From Planctomycetota bacterium (lineage in GTDB: Bacteria > Planctomycetota > Phycisphaerae > Phycisphaerales > UBA1924): a stretch of DNA of 64,000 nt. Below are positions 9,026 through 17,168 of this stretch, in pieces (position 1 is the first letter of the stretch; each line of letters starts with the position of its first letter). The translations under genes and the position numbers were made by a program. Under the pieces are notes generated by a model that searched no databases, had not been told where the DNA came from, and was given only the letters and a program-made list of their open reading frames with translations. The DNA lies in NCBI GenBank assembly GCA_018242625.1, contig JAFEBO010000006.1:62001-126000 (forward strand), read 5' to 3'.

Positions 9026-9520
9026 ATGCAAGTCAAACTCACCACGTCGCACGGCGAGATCGTTCTGGAACTGGACCCGAAGAGCGCGCCGATCAGCACT
9101 GAGAACTTCGTCGCGTATGTCAAGTCCGGCCATTACGATGGAACGGTCTTCCATCGCGTGATCGACTCGTTCATGATCCAGGGGGGCGGCCACACGGCCG
9201 ACCTCAAGAAGAAGCCGACGAACAAGCCCATCAAGAACGAATGGAAGAACGGCCTCAAGAACACCCGCGGGACAGTGGCCATGGCCCGCCTGGGCGGCGA
9301 CGCCGACTCGGCCACCAGCCAGTTCTTCATCAACACGGTCGACAACGCGTTTCTGGATCGTCCGCAGCCCGACGGAGCGGCCTACGCAGTCTTCGGCAAG
9401 GTGGTGAGCGGCATGGATGTGGTCGACAAGATCCGCAAGGTGAAAACCACCAGCAAGATGGGCATGGGCGACGTGCCGGTGGAGCCCGTGGTGATCGCGA
9501 AGGCAGAAGTGCTTCTCTAA
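9026..9520 (+). CDS. Peptidyl-prolyl cis-trans isomerase, cyclophilin type
   Basis: 164-residue cyclophilin that accelerates proline isomerisation during folding. It has no leader, so cytoplasmic. Family signatures: [28 protein letters not shown] at the N-terminus, [70 protein letters not shown]. An insert ([22 protein letters not shown]) is the loop typical of bacterial PpiB-type enzymes. ATG 9026 matches the canonical start; the in-frame extension upstream to 8975 is rejected because it adds only arginine-rich residues. Confidence 0.95.
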   Translation: MQVKLTTSHGEIVLELDPKSAPISTENFVAYVKSGHYDGTVFHRVIDSFMIQGGGHTADLKKKPTNKPIKNEWKNGLKNTRGTVAMARLGGDADSATSQFFINTVDNAFLDRPQPDGAAYAVFGKVVSGMDVVDKIRKVKTTSKMGMGDVPVEPVVIAKAEVLL

Positions 9521-9612
9521 TGGCTCAAAGGCGGGGTTGCCGCCCGCCGAACATCGCTCTCTGAAGTGCCAAATCCGCAGCGGGATCTGCGTCGATGCGA
9601 CCGCGTCAGCGG

Positions 9613-11193
9613 CTACTTCGGCGCACTCGCGGCGGCGTTCGTCCAGGCACGCACGACGCCGGCCTGACCCGTTCGGGAGATCGGCGTCAGGGCGACCGCA
9701 TCCACACCGTTGTTGTCAAACCAGATGCCGGCCTGAGCGCCGGGAAGAATCTGCGTTGTCCACGCTCCCTCTCGCCGCAACTGCACGAGCCAGCGTGAGG
9801 GCATGAGGGGGAACTCGAAGGGCATCCACGCGACGGCGGTGCGGGCCTGATCGGAGGCGAGGATCGCCCTCCAGTGAAAGGTCTGAAATCCGGGTGAAGC
9901 GAGCCACGGGGAATCGGGAATGAGCGCGGGTGTCGCGTAGTTGGCCATGAGCGCCTGGTTGATCCCGCCTCGATTTTCGAGCATCACCTTGAGGGAGAAG
10001 TGGATCTGTCCCGGAGTTTCGATCCCGGCGTTGCCCGAGCGCTCGCGGGTGATACGGATCTGCCGCACGATCTCGTCCGGGATCCAGTTCATGGTGGCCT
10101 CGGCCTTGTCGGCGCCGACGCGGCTGGTGTAAAGGCTGGGCCAGAGGTGCCGATCCATGGTGTTGACGCCGGCCCACCAGAGCAGGAGCAGCGTGAAGTT
10201 CTGTTCCTTGGAGTCGACGCTCCAGTAGAGCTGGGGGGAGAGATAGTCGAGCCAGCCAGCCGCCAGCCAGAACTTCGCGTCTGCATGGAGCTTGGCAACC
10301 GCGTCCATTCCCTTTATGCCGGGCGGGTTTTCCGGGCGCCAGATGCCGAACGGTGCGACGCCGACCAGAACCCAGGGCTTGATCTTCTTGACGTCGGTGT
10401 AAAAGCGCTCCACGAAGCGGTTGATGTTCTGCTGGCGCCAGTCGTTCTTGGGCGGCGGGCGCACGGCGGTGCCGGGCGGCGCATCGGCCCTCAGCTTCGC
10501 GGCGTATGCGGCGTACGAGTCTTCGTCGGGGAAGGGGACGCCTTCCTTGGGGTAGGGATAGAAGTAATCATCGATGGCGATGCCGTCGATGTCGTAACGC
10601 GTGACAAGATCGGCAACGACCTTCATCGTGTGCTCGATGGAGCCGGGCGCCCCGGGGTCGAGCCATTCGTACCCGTCGTACTGCTTCACCAGCTCGGGGT
10701 GCTTTGAAGCAATGTGAGTGGGCGCATCGGGCGATTCGGCCTTGAAATGCCGGGCGCGGAACGGATTGAACCAGAGGTGAACGTCGATCGACCTTTTGTG
10801 AGCCTCTTCGATCCAGATCTGAAGCGGGTCGTAGGCGGGATCGGCGGGAGGCTTGCCGTTTTCTCCGGTGAGATACTCGCTCCAGGGTTCGAGCGCGGAG
10901 GGGTAAAGAGCGTCGCAGCTTGGTCGCGCCTGCAGAAGCACGGCGTTCATGCGCATCCGGGAGAGGCCGTCGAGATTCCGGATGATCTCCGCCTTCTGCT
11001 TTTCGATCGTCAGGTTCTTGGCGCTCGGCCAGTCGATGTTCTGGACGCTTGCGACCCACACGCCGCGGAACTCGCGATCGACCGGCGGGATCTGTGCGGC
11101 TTCGATTTCCGGCGTTGTGAGCTCGCGCCAGGCGGGCTGGGCGAGCGCAAGATGACAGACAAGGCACGCAAGAAGTGTCCCGGCATGGCGCAT
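9613..11193 (-). CDS. Secreted family 10-like glycoside hydrolase (GHL10/DUF187)
   Basis: 526 residues from the ATG whose complement is at 11191-11193, with a signal peptide (RHAGTLLACLVCHLALAQ). The GHL10 TIM-barrel family pattern is clear: EFRGVWVASVQNIDWPSAKNLTIEKQKAEIIRNLDGLSRMRMNAVLLQARPSCDALYPSALEPWSEYLTG, then DPLQIWIEEAHKRSIDVHLWFNPFRA. Further on are YDIDGIAIDDYFYPYP, KPWVLVGVAPFGIWRP and WLDYLSPQLYWSV. The C-terminal part (about 420-526) is beta-rich and probably an accessory domain. Homologues act on cell-wall or extracellular polysaccharide, but the substrate cannot be read here. An in-frame extension to 11385 would run into the neighbouring DCC gene and is rejected. Confidence 0.9.
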   Translation of the reverse strand: MRHAGTLLACLVCHLALAQPAWRELTTPEIEAAQIPPVDREFRGVWVASVQNIDWPSAKNLTIEKQKAEIIRNLDGLSRMRMNAVLLQARPSCDALYPSALEPWSEYLTGENGKPPADPAYDPLQIWIEEAHKRSIDVHLWFNPFRARHFKAESPDAPTHIASKHPELVKQYDGYEWLDPGAPGSIEHTMKVVADLVTRYDIDGIAIDDYFYPYPKEGVPFPDEDSYAAYAAKLRADAPPGTAVRPPPKNDWRQQNINRFVERFYTDVKKIKPWVLVGVAPFGIWRPENPPGIKGMDAVAKLHADAKFWLAAGWLDYLSPQLYWSVDSKEQNFTLLLLWWAGVNTMDRHLWPSLYTSRVGADKAEATMNWIPDEIVRQIRITRERSGNAGIETPGQIHFSLKVMLENRGGINQALMANYATPALIPDSPWLASPGFQTFHWRAILASDQARTAVAWMPFEFPLMPSRWLVQLRREGAWTTQILPGAQAGIWFDNNGVDAVALTPISRTGQAGVVRAWTNAAASAPK

Positions 11194-11230
11194 GGCTGAT
11201 TGTTGCAAACACCGTGTGACGGAACAACCT

Positions 11231-11671
11231 TCAGCGGGTCCTGCACCGGTCCCCTTCGCAGACCGGAGGCTCGTCGCCGAGAACCTTGCCTGCCAGAGCG
11301 CTGATGCGGAGCCTGTGGCGTGCGAAGGCGCGGTATGCCGCATCGGAGAGCGGCCGGAGCAGCGGCCACGCCGTGAGCCCGACAAGTGCGCTCATGAGCC
11401 GGGCGCGGACTCCGCCCGCGGCGGCAAGTTCGCCGTACGCCCGACGGAAGACCGCCAGGCCCGTCAACACTCGCCCGTCGGACTCGACTCCGTGGATCTG
11501 GCCCATCAGAGCATCCATCGTGGAGCCGAACCGCGAGGGCTCGAAGTCGGGGGCGGTGATATCGACGATGCCGAGCACGCCCCGCCCCGCATCGAGGCGG
11601 TTCATGAACCTTGCCTCGCGCCGGCAGAGCGAGCACTTGCCGTCGATGAGGATGGTGAACGATGGTGCCAT
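11231..11671 (-). CDS. DCC family thiol-disulfide oxidoreductase-like protein (DUF393)
   Basis: 146 residues starting MAPSFTILIDGKCSLCRREARFMNRLD. The DGxCxLCxxxxxF motif near residues 10-22 defines the DCC/DUF393 family, predicted thioredoxin-like redox proteins. Further family features are the central LTGLAVFRRAYGEL and a hydrophobic segment ending in YRAFARHRLRIS. The C-terminus has an extra pair of cysteines (PPVCEGDRCRTR). A GTG two codons upstream is an equally possible start. Flanked by the GHL10 hydrolase and the M42-like peptidase, all on the minus strand with small gaps, so possibly co-transcribed. Substrate unknown. Confidence 0.85.
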   Translation of the reverse strand: MAPSFTILIDGKCSLCRREARFMNRLDAGRGVLGIVDITAPDFEPSRFGSTMDALMGQIHGVESDGRVLTGLAVFRRAYGELAAAGGVRARLMSALVGLTAWPLLRPLSDAAYRAFARHRLRISALAGKVLGDEPPVCEGDRCRTR

Positions 11672-11695
11672 GAGCACGGATGATTGTTCGCGGGC

Positions 11696-12949
11696 TCAGG
11701 ACTGGAGCACGTACTGGCGTTCGCGCCAGAGCCTTTCCACGAGCGGCCCCACTGCGCTGACGGGCCGGAGCCCCGGACCCAGGGGATTCTCCTTGCCCGA
11801 GGAACCCTGGCGTGGGTCCTGCGCGCACGCGATGAGAAGGTCGACCAGCCCCTCGTAGTCGCTCACGCCGATGTGCTCGCGCCCGATGCGGGGCGGGCTG
11901 GTGTTGGTGCCCTCCTGCACGGCGGCAAGGTCGGCCATGTTGTGGTAATTGCCCAGCGGAAGGCAGATGCAGGTCGCGTCGTACCCGGCGCCATAGAACA
12001 CCGAGGCTTCGCAGGCGCCGCCTGCCATGAGCTTGCGCTGCCACTTCCACTTGCGGGAGCGATCGATTTTCTCGCGCGCGTGCGGGATGGCGGGTCCGCC
12101 GGCGAGCGCTTCGGCGCACTTGGCGATCGCCTCGGTGAGCGAGGGAGAGAAGATGGAAATACGGTCGCCCACGCGGACGATCGGGCCGCCGCCGATCGGC
12201 GAATCGTGCGGAAAGCTCCGGCTGTTCTCGAGCGCGATCACGACGGAGTTTTTCGGGATTGTGCCGTCGCGGCATGCGGCGATGGCGCCGATGAAACCCA
12301 CTTCCTCTGCGCGTGTAAACAGGAGCCGGACGTCGCGGGCGGTTTCCTTGTATTGCCGGATGATGTCGAACGCGGAGAGCGCCGCGGCGAGTGCCGCCAG
12401 ATCGTCGCAGGCAAGAGTGTGGACAACTCCGTCGATGATCTCGGCGCCGGGAAGGTCCCACACGGCCACGTCGCCGATCTTGAGGCCGGTGGTCGTGTCG
12501 TGCTTGTCGGTCAGCTCGGCGAGGTAGTGCTTGAATGCCGGGGCGACGCCTTCGCGGGGAGGCGCGGGCGTCTCGCCGGAGAGGCGGGCGGCATGGCGTG
12601 TTCCGGTCGTGCTCCAGATCGTCACGGCCCCGTCAACAAAGTACTCATCCATCACTCCGCCGCGAAAGGAGAGTTCGACGCACGAGGGCGAAACGATGCG
12701 TTCGATCACGAATGCCGGGTGATCCAGGTGGGCCGTGATGTACACGGGGGGGAGGTCGGCCCCGCGTGCTTCGCGCATGGACACCGTGAGATTGCCGGCG
12801 CGGTCTTCTGAGATCGCCAGGTCCGGGCGTGCTCTGACCCAGGCCCGGATGAAATCGATCACCCGCCATTCCCGGCCGGCGGCGGTGGGGATCTGGGTGA
12901 TTTCAAGCAGCCAATTCAGGTGCTGCGCCCGTTGAGAGCTGGTGATCAT
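11696..12949 (-). CDS. M20/M28/M42-type zinc metallopeptidase
   Basis: 417-residue cytoplasmic protein with the layout of M42-like aminopeptidases. VYITAHLDHPAFVI near residue 70 contains the first metal-binding histidine and aspartate. VHTLACDDLAALAAALSAF carries the bridging aspartate, RLLFTRAEEVGFIGA the catalytic glutamate pair, and VIALENSRSF another ligand region. CICLPLGNYHNM near residue 350 would supply the last histidine. No leader peptide. It is the first gene of a minus-strand group (peptidase, DCC protein, GHL10), and its start faces the pseudopilin at 13157. Peptide substrate specificity cannot be read. Confidence 0.83.
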   Translation of the reverse strand: MITSSQRAQHLNWLLEITQIPTAAGREWRVIDFIRAWVRARPDLAISEDRAGNLTVSMREARGADLPPVYITAHLDHPAFVIERIVSPSCVELSFRGGVMDEYFVDGAVTIWSTTGTRHAARLSGETPAPPREGVAPAFKHYLAELTDKHDTTTGLKIGDVAVWDLPGAEIIDGVVHTLACDDLAALAAALSAFDIIRQYKETARDVRLLFTRAEEVGFIGAIAACRDGTIPKNSVVIALENSRSFPHDSPIGGGPIVRVGDRISIFSPSLTEAIAKCAEALAGGPAIPHAREKIDRSRKWKWQRKLMAGGACEASVFYGAGYDATCICLPLGNYHNMADLAAVQEGTNTSPPRIGREHIGVSDYEGLVDLLIACAQDPRQGSSGKENPLGPGLRPVSAVGPLVERLWRERQYVLQS

Positions 12950-13011
12950 GCCGTGATGCTACCGGCTCACCCGCAGCCAGGGCTTGCCGAACCCGCGATT
13001 CTGAAAAAGAC

Positions 13012-13042
13012 CTGTTTCATGAAAAAGGCCCCGATGAAACAG
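13012..13042. promoter_or_regulatory. Inverted repeat between peptidase and pseudopilin genes
   Basis: Perfect 9-bp inverted repeat (CTGTTTCAT / ATGAAACAG) with a 13-base spacer, in the divergent intergenic region 12950-13156. No T-run follows, so it looks more like an operator or RNA hairpin than a terminator. Binding protein unknown. Confidence 0.45.
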
Positions 13043-13156
13043 AATTCGCTGAAACCCGGCGCGGTTTGTCTTTGGATACGTGCAACGCCGATGTACTCTG
13101 CCGGTTGGAGTGCCGTTCAGAGGCGACGGGGCCGCTTGTCAACCGCGAGTCTTTTT

Positions 13157-13885
13157 ATGATGCGTCGAAGAGCGTTCACCCTTATCGAACTTCTGGTCGT
13201 CATCGCGATTCTCGCGACGCTGATCGCGATACTGCTGCCCTCGCTGGCGGCGGCGCGCGAGAGCGGGCGGAACACCAAGTGCATGTCCAACCTGCGGAGC
13301 ATCGGCACATCGCTGACTCTGTACGCCGCCGACCACAAGGAGACATTTCCCTACTGGTCCGGCTGGCACATCTGGGGCCGGGCGGGCACACCCCAAGACG
13401 GGACCAGCGGCGACGACGTTGGACCCGGCTGGACAGAGCAGCTCATCCCATACTCCAGCACAAAGGACGTTTACTCGGATCCCTCGCGGCCCAAGGCCGA
13501 GGCTCCGTTCTGCTATTTCCTGCAGGCCCGCTACACCTCCGCCATCTATAACAGGGCGATGTACACGAGCCTGCACGAATCGCAGGTGCAATTCACCTCG
13601 CAGTTTGTTTTCGTGGGCGACAGCAACCAGATGAATCTCTATGCCAAGCCCTACGGCAACTCCGCGAACGAGCCCGACTGCGATCCGGACGACGCCAACC
13701 AGCCGGTGGTTTTTTTCGATGGCCAGCGGCTGGCGCACGGCATCAGGCGGCCCGACGCCCAGACCGGCAAGACCAACCTGCTGTTCATGGACGTGCATGC
13801 CGATACGTTCGCGAAATACGAGCCCGCGCGGATGACATGGCGCGGCCGGGAATTCACCAACTGGCAGGATGCCCGCAAGGACTGA
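13157..13885 (+). CDS. Type II secretion-type pseudopilin
   Basis: 242 residues starting [50 protein letters not shown]. This is the class III prepilin leader with cleavage before F, followed by the hydrophobic alpha-helix and a conserved CMSNLRQ-like segment. The C-terminus has HGIRRPDAQTGKTNLLFMDVHADTF, a variant of the H-X9-DG motif of planctomycete major-pilin-like proteins. A prepilin peptidase would process it at the inner membrane; none is in the window. ATG 13160 is an equally possible start. An in-frame extension back to 12920 is rejected because it puts the leader internally. Assembly partner and function unknown. Confidence 0.85.
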   Translation: MMRRRAFTLIELLVVIAILATLIAILLPSLAAARESGRNTKCMSNLRSIGTSLTLYAADHKETFPYWSGWHIWGRAGTPQDGTSGDDVGPGWTEQLIPYSSTKDVYSDPSRPKAEAPFCYFLQARYTSAIYNRAMYTSLHESQVQFTSQFVFVGDSNQMNLYAKPYGNSANEPDCDPDDANQPVVFFDGQRLAHGIRRPDAQTGKTNLLFMDVHADTFAKYEPARMTWRGREFTNWQDARKD

Positions 13886-13935
13886 GCCCCGCCGGAACAA
13901 ACGCGGGCGGGGGGCGGCCCCACTAAACTCCCAGC

Positions 13936-15408
13936 GTGAGAGAAGAGCCTGAAAATCGTGCCCTTGCGCAGGATGCGTGGCCCCTTGCACGGCGGCTTGC
14001 GTTTGTCGCGGCCTTCCGGCGTTCGCTGGCCACCCGCCAGGATGAGCTCATGGCACTCATCCGCCAGGATGTTGAGAAGCCCTCTTTCGAGGCCCTCATG
14101 GGCGACATCCTCCCGCTGCTGACGGCTTGCAAGTGGCTGGAGAGGCGGGCCCCTTCGCTGCTCGCTCCGCGCCGGCTGCGCCACGGCGGCGTTTTTTCCA
14201 TCGCGAACGGGGCCGTCCTCACGCGCGCTCCGCTGGGACACGTCGCGATCATCGCGACCTGGAATTACCCCATTCAGCTGCTCGGGATTGAGCTGCTGCA
14301 GACGCTTGTGGCAGGCAACAAGGTCACGGTCAAGCCGTCGGAATTCGCGCCCCGCTCGCAGGTTTTCCTGCTCGAACTGGTGCGGGAATGCGCGCTCTCA
14401 ATGGGCATGCCCGCCGATCGGCTCGCCTGGACCGCCCCAACGCGCGAGGCGGGAGCGACGCTCCTGCGGTCGGATCGCTTCGATCATGTCGTCTTCACCG
14501 GCTCGACGGGTGTTGGCATTGCGATCGCGGAAACGCTTGCCCCAGCCCTGACCGGCAGCACGCTCGAGCTTTCCGGGCGGGACAGCGCCCTGGTGCTCGA
14601 TGACGCCGACCCCGAGCTTGCCGCGAGCGCGATCTGGCAGGGCGTCAGCATGAACTCCGGGCAAACGTGCATGGCGCCGCGCCGTGCGCTCGTTGATGAA
14701 AAGATCTATCCCGAGTTTGTCCGGCGTCTCACTTCACGGGCCGCCGCCGCCCGCGCCAGGCCGCTCATCCACGAAGCCTCCGCCCGGCAGTGCTACGAAC
14801 TTGCGGTCGCGTGCCAGAAGCAGGGCGGCCGATCGCTCGCCGGCGTTGTCGAGCCCCCCACCACCGACAGCGCCGGAAGACCGCGCTGCCTGCGGCCGAT
14901 GGCGTTCGCCGACTGCCCGCGCGATTCGTCGCTCCTCGAAGGCCGTCACTTCGGGCCGCTGATCGGCATAGTGCCCGTCCGAAATCTTGAGGATGCCCTG
15001 GCGCTGCACGACAAAGTGGATCAGGTGCTGGCCACCAGCGTTTTCACCCGCTCGCCGGCGCGGGTGGATGCTTTCCGCCATCGCCTCCGCTCCACGATTG
15101 TCACCATCAACGACTGCCTGCTCCCCACAATCCATCCATCGGTTGGGCTCGCCGGCCGTGGCATGTCGGGCTGGGGAATCACCAAGGGCGCCGAAGGCCT
15201 GCTGGCCCTCACACGCCCCGTCTACACCACGCAGACCGCCCCGCTGCTGCGATTTTCGATGGAGGCCGTTACTCCGGCGATCGAGCGCGGCATGTCCCGA
15301 TTTATCCGTTTCTGGTACGGCGGGGCCAAGGAGCAACCCCCAACGGTTGCGCCCCGGTCTCAGCCGGGAAAATCGCCCCACCCCGCCGCAACTTCTGCTA
15401 CGCAATAG
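13936..15408 (+). CDS. Aldehyde dehydrogenase, probably carotenoid-aldehyde type
   Basis: NAD(P)-dependent aldehyde dehydrogenase, 490 residues from GTG. The fold signatures are intact: ATWNYPIQLLGIELLQTLVAGNKVTVKPSEFAP, FTGSTGVGIAIAETLAP, LELSGRDSALVLDDAD (general base Glu about 211) and MNSGQTCMAPRRALV (catalytic Cys about 245). LEGRHFGPLIGIVPV and the C-terminal hydrophobic RFIRFWYGG are also present. It lies 81 bases upstream of a CrtI/CrtN/CrtP-type oxidoreductase. Further on are an acyltransferase and a CrtQ-like glycosyltransferase. That context matches pathways where an aldehyde made from a C30 carotenoid is oxidised to the carboxylic acid, as in staphyloxanthin. Family assignment is firm; the carotenoid substrate is inference from neighbours. 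Confidence 0.85.
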   Translation: MREEPENRALAQDAWPLARRLAFVAAFRRSLATRQDELMALIRQDVEKPSFEALMGDILPLLTACKWLERRAPSLLAPRRLRHGGVFSIANGAVLTRAPLGHVAIIATWNYPIQLLGIELLQTLVAGNKVTVKPSEFAPRSQVFLLELVRECALSMGMPADRLAWTAPTREAGATLLRSDRFDHVVFTGSTGVGIAIAETLAPALTGSTLELSGRDSALVLDDADPELAASAIWQGVSMNSGQTCMAPRRALVDEKIYPEFVRRLTSRAAAARARPLIHEASARQCYELAVACQKQGGRSLAGVVEPPTTDSAGRPRCLRPMAFADCPRDSSLLEGRHFGPLIGIVPVRNLEDALALHDKVDQVLATSVFTRSPARVDAFRHRLRSTIVTINDCLLPTIHPSVGLAGRGMSGWGITKGAEGLLALTRPVYTTQTAPLLRFSMEAVTPAIERGMSRFIRFWYGGAKEQPPTVAPRSQPGKSPHPAATSATQ

Positions 15409-15489
15409 AAGACTTTTCGGTCTGGAATGAAATACCATCCCCTCGCGGCCGGGTCGGCCGCTTGATCAAGCACCCGATTGAGTTCCCAA

Positions 15490-17142
15490 ATGCCCAATCC
15501 ACACGTTCTTATCGTCGGCGGCGGCCTGGCTGGTCTGGCGGCAGCTGCCGAACTTTCAACAGCCGGTGTCAAAGTCACGCTCGTCGAGGCCAACCACCAC
15601 CTCGGCGGCAAGATGAACCTGCTCGAAGAGCAGGGTTACAAGTTCGACATGGGGCCCACCATCCTCACCATGCCCCAGGTGATCAAGGGCATCATCCGGC
15701 GCAGCGGGCGCCGGGTTGAAGACTACATCGATTTCGTCGACCTCGATCCGCAGTGGCGCTGCCACTTCGAAGATGGCACGGTCATCGACCTGCGCAAGGA
15801 CGTCAACACGTTTGCCGCGGCGCTCGACAAGCAGTTCCCCAATACCAAGCCCGGCGAAGGCTACAAGCAGTTCATCGAGTACAGCCGCAAGCTCTACCGC
15901 CTCAGCGAGAAGGTCTTCTTCTACAAGGACCTCGGCGCCGCGACCGACCTGATGTTCAGCCCGCCCAAGGCCAAGGGCATCGGTGCCGACCTGATGGCGA
16001 TGGTGGGCACGATCCACTCGACCGTCGCGGCCCAGATCCAGAAGCACGTGCCCGAGCCGCACCTCCGCCAGGTCATGGAGCATTTCCTGCAATACGTGGG
16101 CAGCAGCCCCTTCATGGCGCCCAGCATCCTCAGCCTCATCGCCGCCGCCCAGGTCGATCACGGCTGCTGGTACTCGATGGCGCCCCGGAAAGAGGGCCAG
16201 CCCCTCGACGGCGGCACACGCGTCATCGCCCGCGCACTCGAACGCATCGGACGCGAGCAGGGCGTGAATTACATCACCGGACGGCGCGTCAGCCGCATCG
16301 TCGAGCGCGACGGCAAGGTCATCGGCGTTGAGCTCGAGCCCCTGAACGGCCAGTCGAACGGCAAACCGGCGGACTTCATCGCCGCGGACGCCGTGGTCAG
16401 CAACTGCGATGTGCAGCGGACCAACCGCGACCTGCTCTCCGCCCCGGCGGCCCGCTCCGAGCAGAAGTCCATCGCCCGCAAGTACACCCCCGCCTGCAGC
16501 GGCGTCGTCCTCTACCTCGGCCTCAACAAGCAGTACAACCACGTCAGCCATCACAACTTCTTCTTCAGCAAGAACAGCCACGAAGAATTTGATGACATCT
16601 ACCGCAAGGGCATCCCCGCCCGCGATCCAACCATGTACATCGCCGCGCCCAGCCGCAGCGACCCCACACAGGCGCCCCCCGGCTGCGAAGCCCTCTACAT
16701 CCTCGTCCACACCGCGTACATCCGCGACGGCCAGAAGTGGGACGGCCCCGGCGGCCTGATGGAGCAGTACAAGCCCGTCATCATGGACAAGATGCGCCGC
16801 ATGGGCTTCACCGACATCGACCGCCACATCGTCGTCGAGCGCACGCTCAGCCCCGCCGGCATCGAAAAGATGTACAACGCCGAGGGCGGCGCCATCTACG
16901 GCCTCGCCAGCCACGGCCGCATGCACGGCGGCTTCAAGCCCAAGAACCGCTCGCGCGTTTACAGAAACCTCTACCTCACGGGCGGAAGCGCCAACCCCGG
17001 CCCGGGCACGCCCATGGTCATGATGAGCGGCGTCACCGCGGCCAACTGCGTCCTTGAAGACTGGAAAATCCCGCTCCCCACCGAGGGCGGGCGATCCGTC
17101 GCGTCGATGCTCGAGGCCAAGGCCGAAGCGGTCACCGTCTAG
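15490..17142 (+). CDS. Carotenoid desaturase/oxidase of the CrtI/CrtN/CrtP family
   Basis: 550-residue FAD-dependent amine-oxidase-fold protein. The dinucleotide-binding motif HVLIVGGGLAGLAAAAELSTAGVKVTLVEANHHLGGKM opens the protein. It is followed by GYKFDMGPTILTMPQVI, the phytoene-desaturase signature region. The CrtI-type C-terminal FAD motif is NLYLTGGSANPGPGTPMVMMSGVTAANCVLEDW. Members either desaturate carotenoid backbones (CrtI, CrtN) or oxidise the terminal methyl group to an aldehyde (CrtP). The aldehyde dehydrogenase directly upstream favours the CrtP-like role, but the sequence alone cannot distinguish them. ATG 15490 follows a weak TTG alternative at 15478. Probably transcribed with the upstream aldehyde dehydrogenase. 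Confidence 0.88.
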   Translation: MPNPHVLIVGGGLAGLAAAAELSTAGVKVTLVEANHHLGGKMNLLEEQGYKFDMGPTILTMPQVIKGIIRRSGRRVEDYIDFVDLDPQWRCHFEDGTVIDLRKDVNTFAAALDKQFPNTKPGEGYKQFIEYSRKLYRLSEKVFFYKDLGAATDLMFSPPKAKGIGADLMAMVGTIHSTVAAQIQKHVPEPHLRQVMEHFLQYVGSSPFMAPSILSLIAAAQVDHGCWYSMAPRKEGQPLDGGTRVIARALERIGREQGVNYITGRRVSRIVERDGKVIGVELEPLNGQSNGKPADFIAADAVVSNCDVQRTNRDLLSAPAARSEQKSIARKYTPACSGVVLYLGLNKQYNHVSHHNFFFSKNSHEEFDDIYRKGIPARDPTMYIAAPSRSDPTQAPPGCEALYILVHTAYIRDGQKWDGPGGLMEQYKPVIMDKMRRMGFTDIDRHIVVERTLSPAGIEKMYNAEGGAIYGLASHGRMHGGFKPKNRSRVYRNLYLTGGSANPGPGTPMVMMSGVTAANCVLEDWKIPLPTEGGRSVASMLEAKAEAVTV

Positions 17143-17168
17143 CCGCGCCCGGTAACAGTTCAACCCGC

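Noticed and set aside
13886-13920. GC-rich inverted repeat after the first pseudopilin as a terminator
   Set aside because: CCCCGCC / GGCGGGG can pair but no T-run follows and it lies against the next gene's start.
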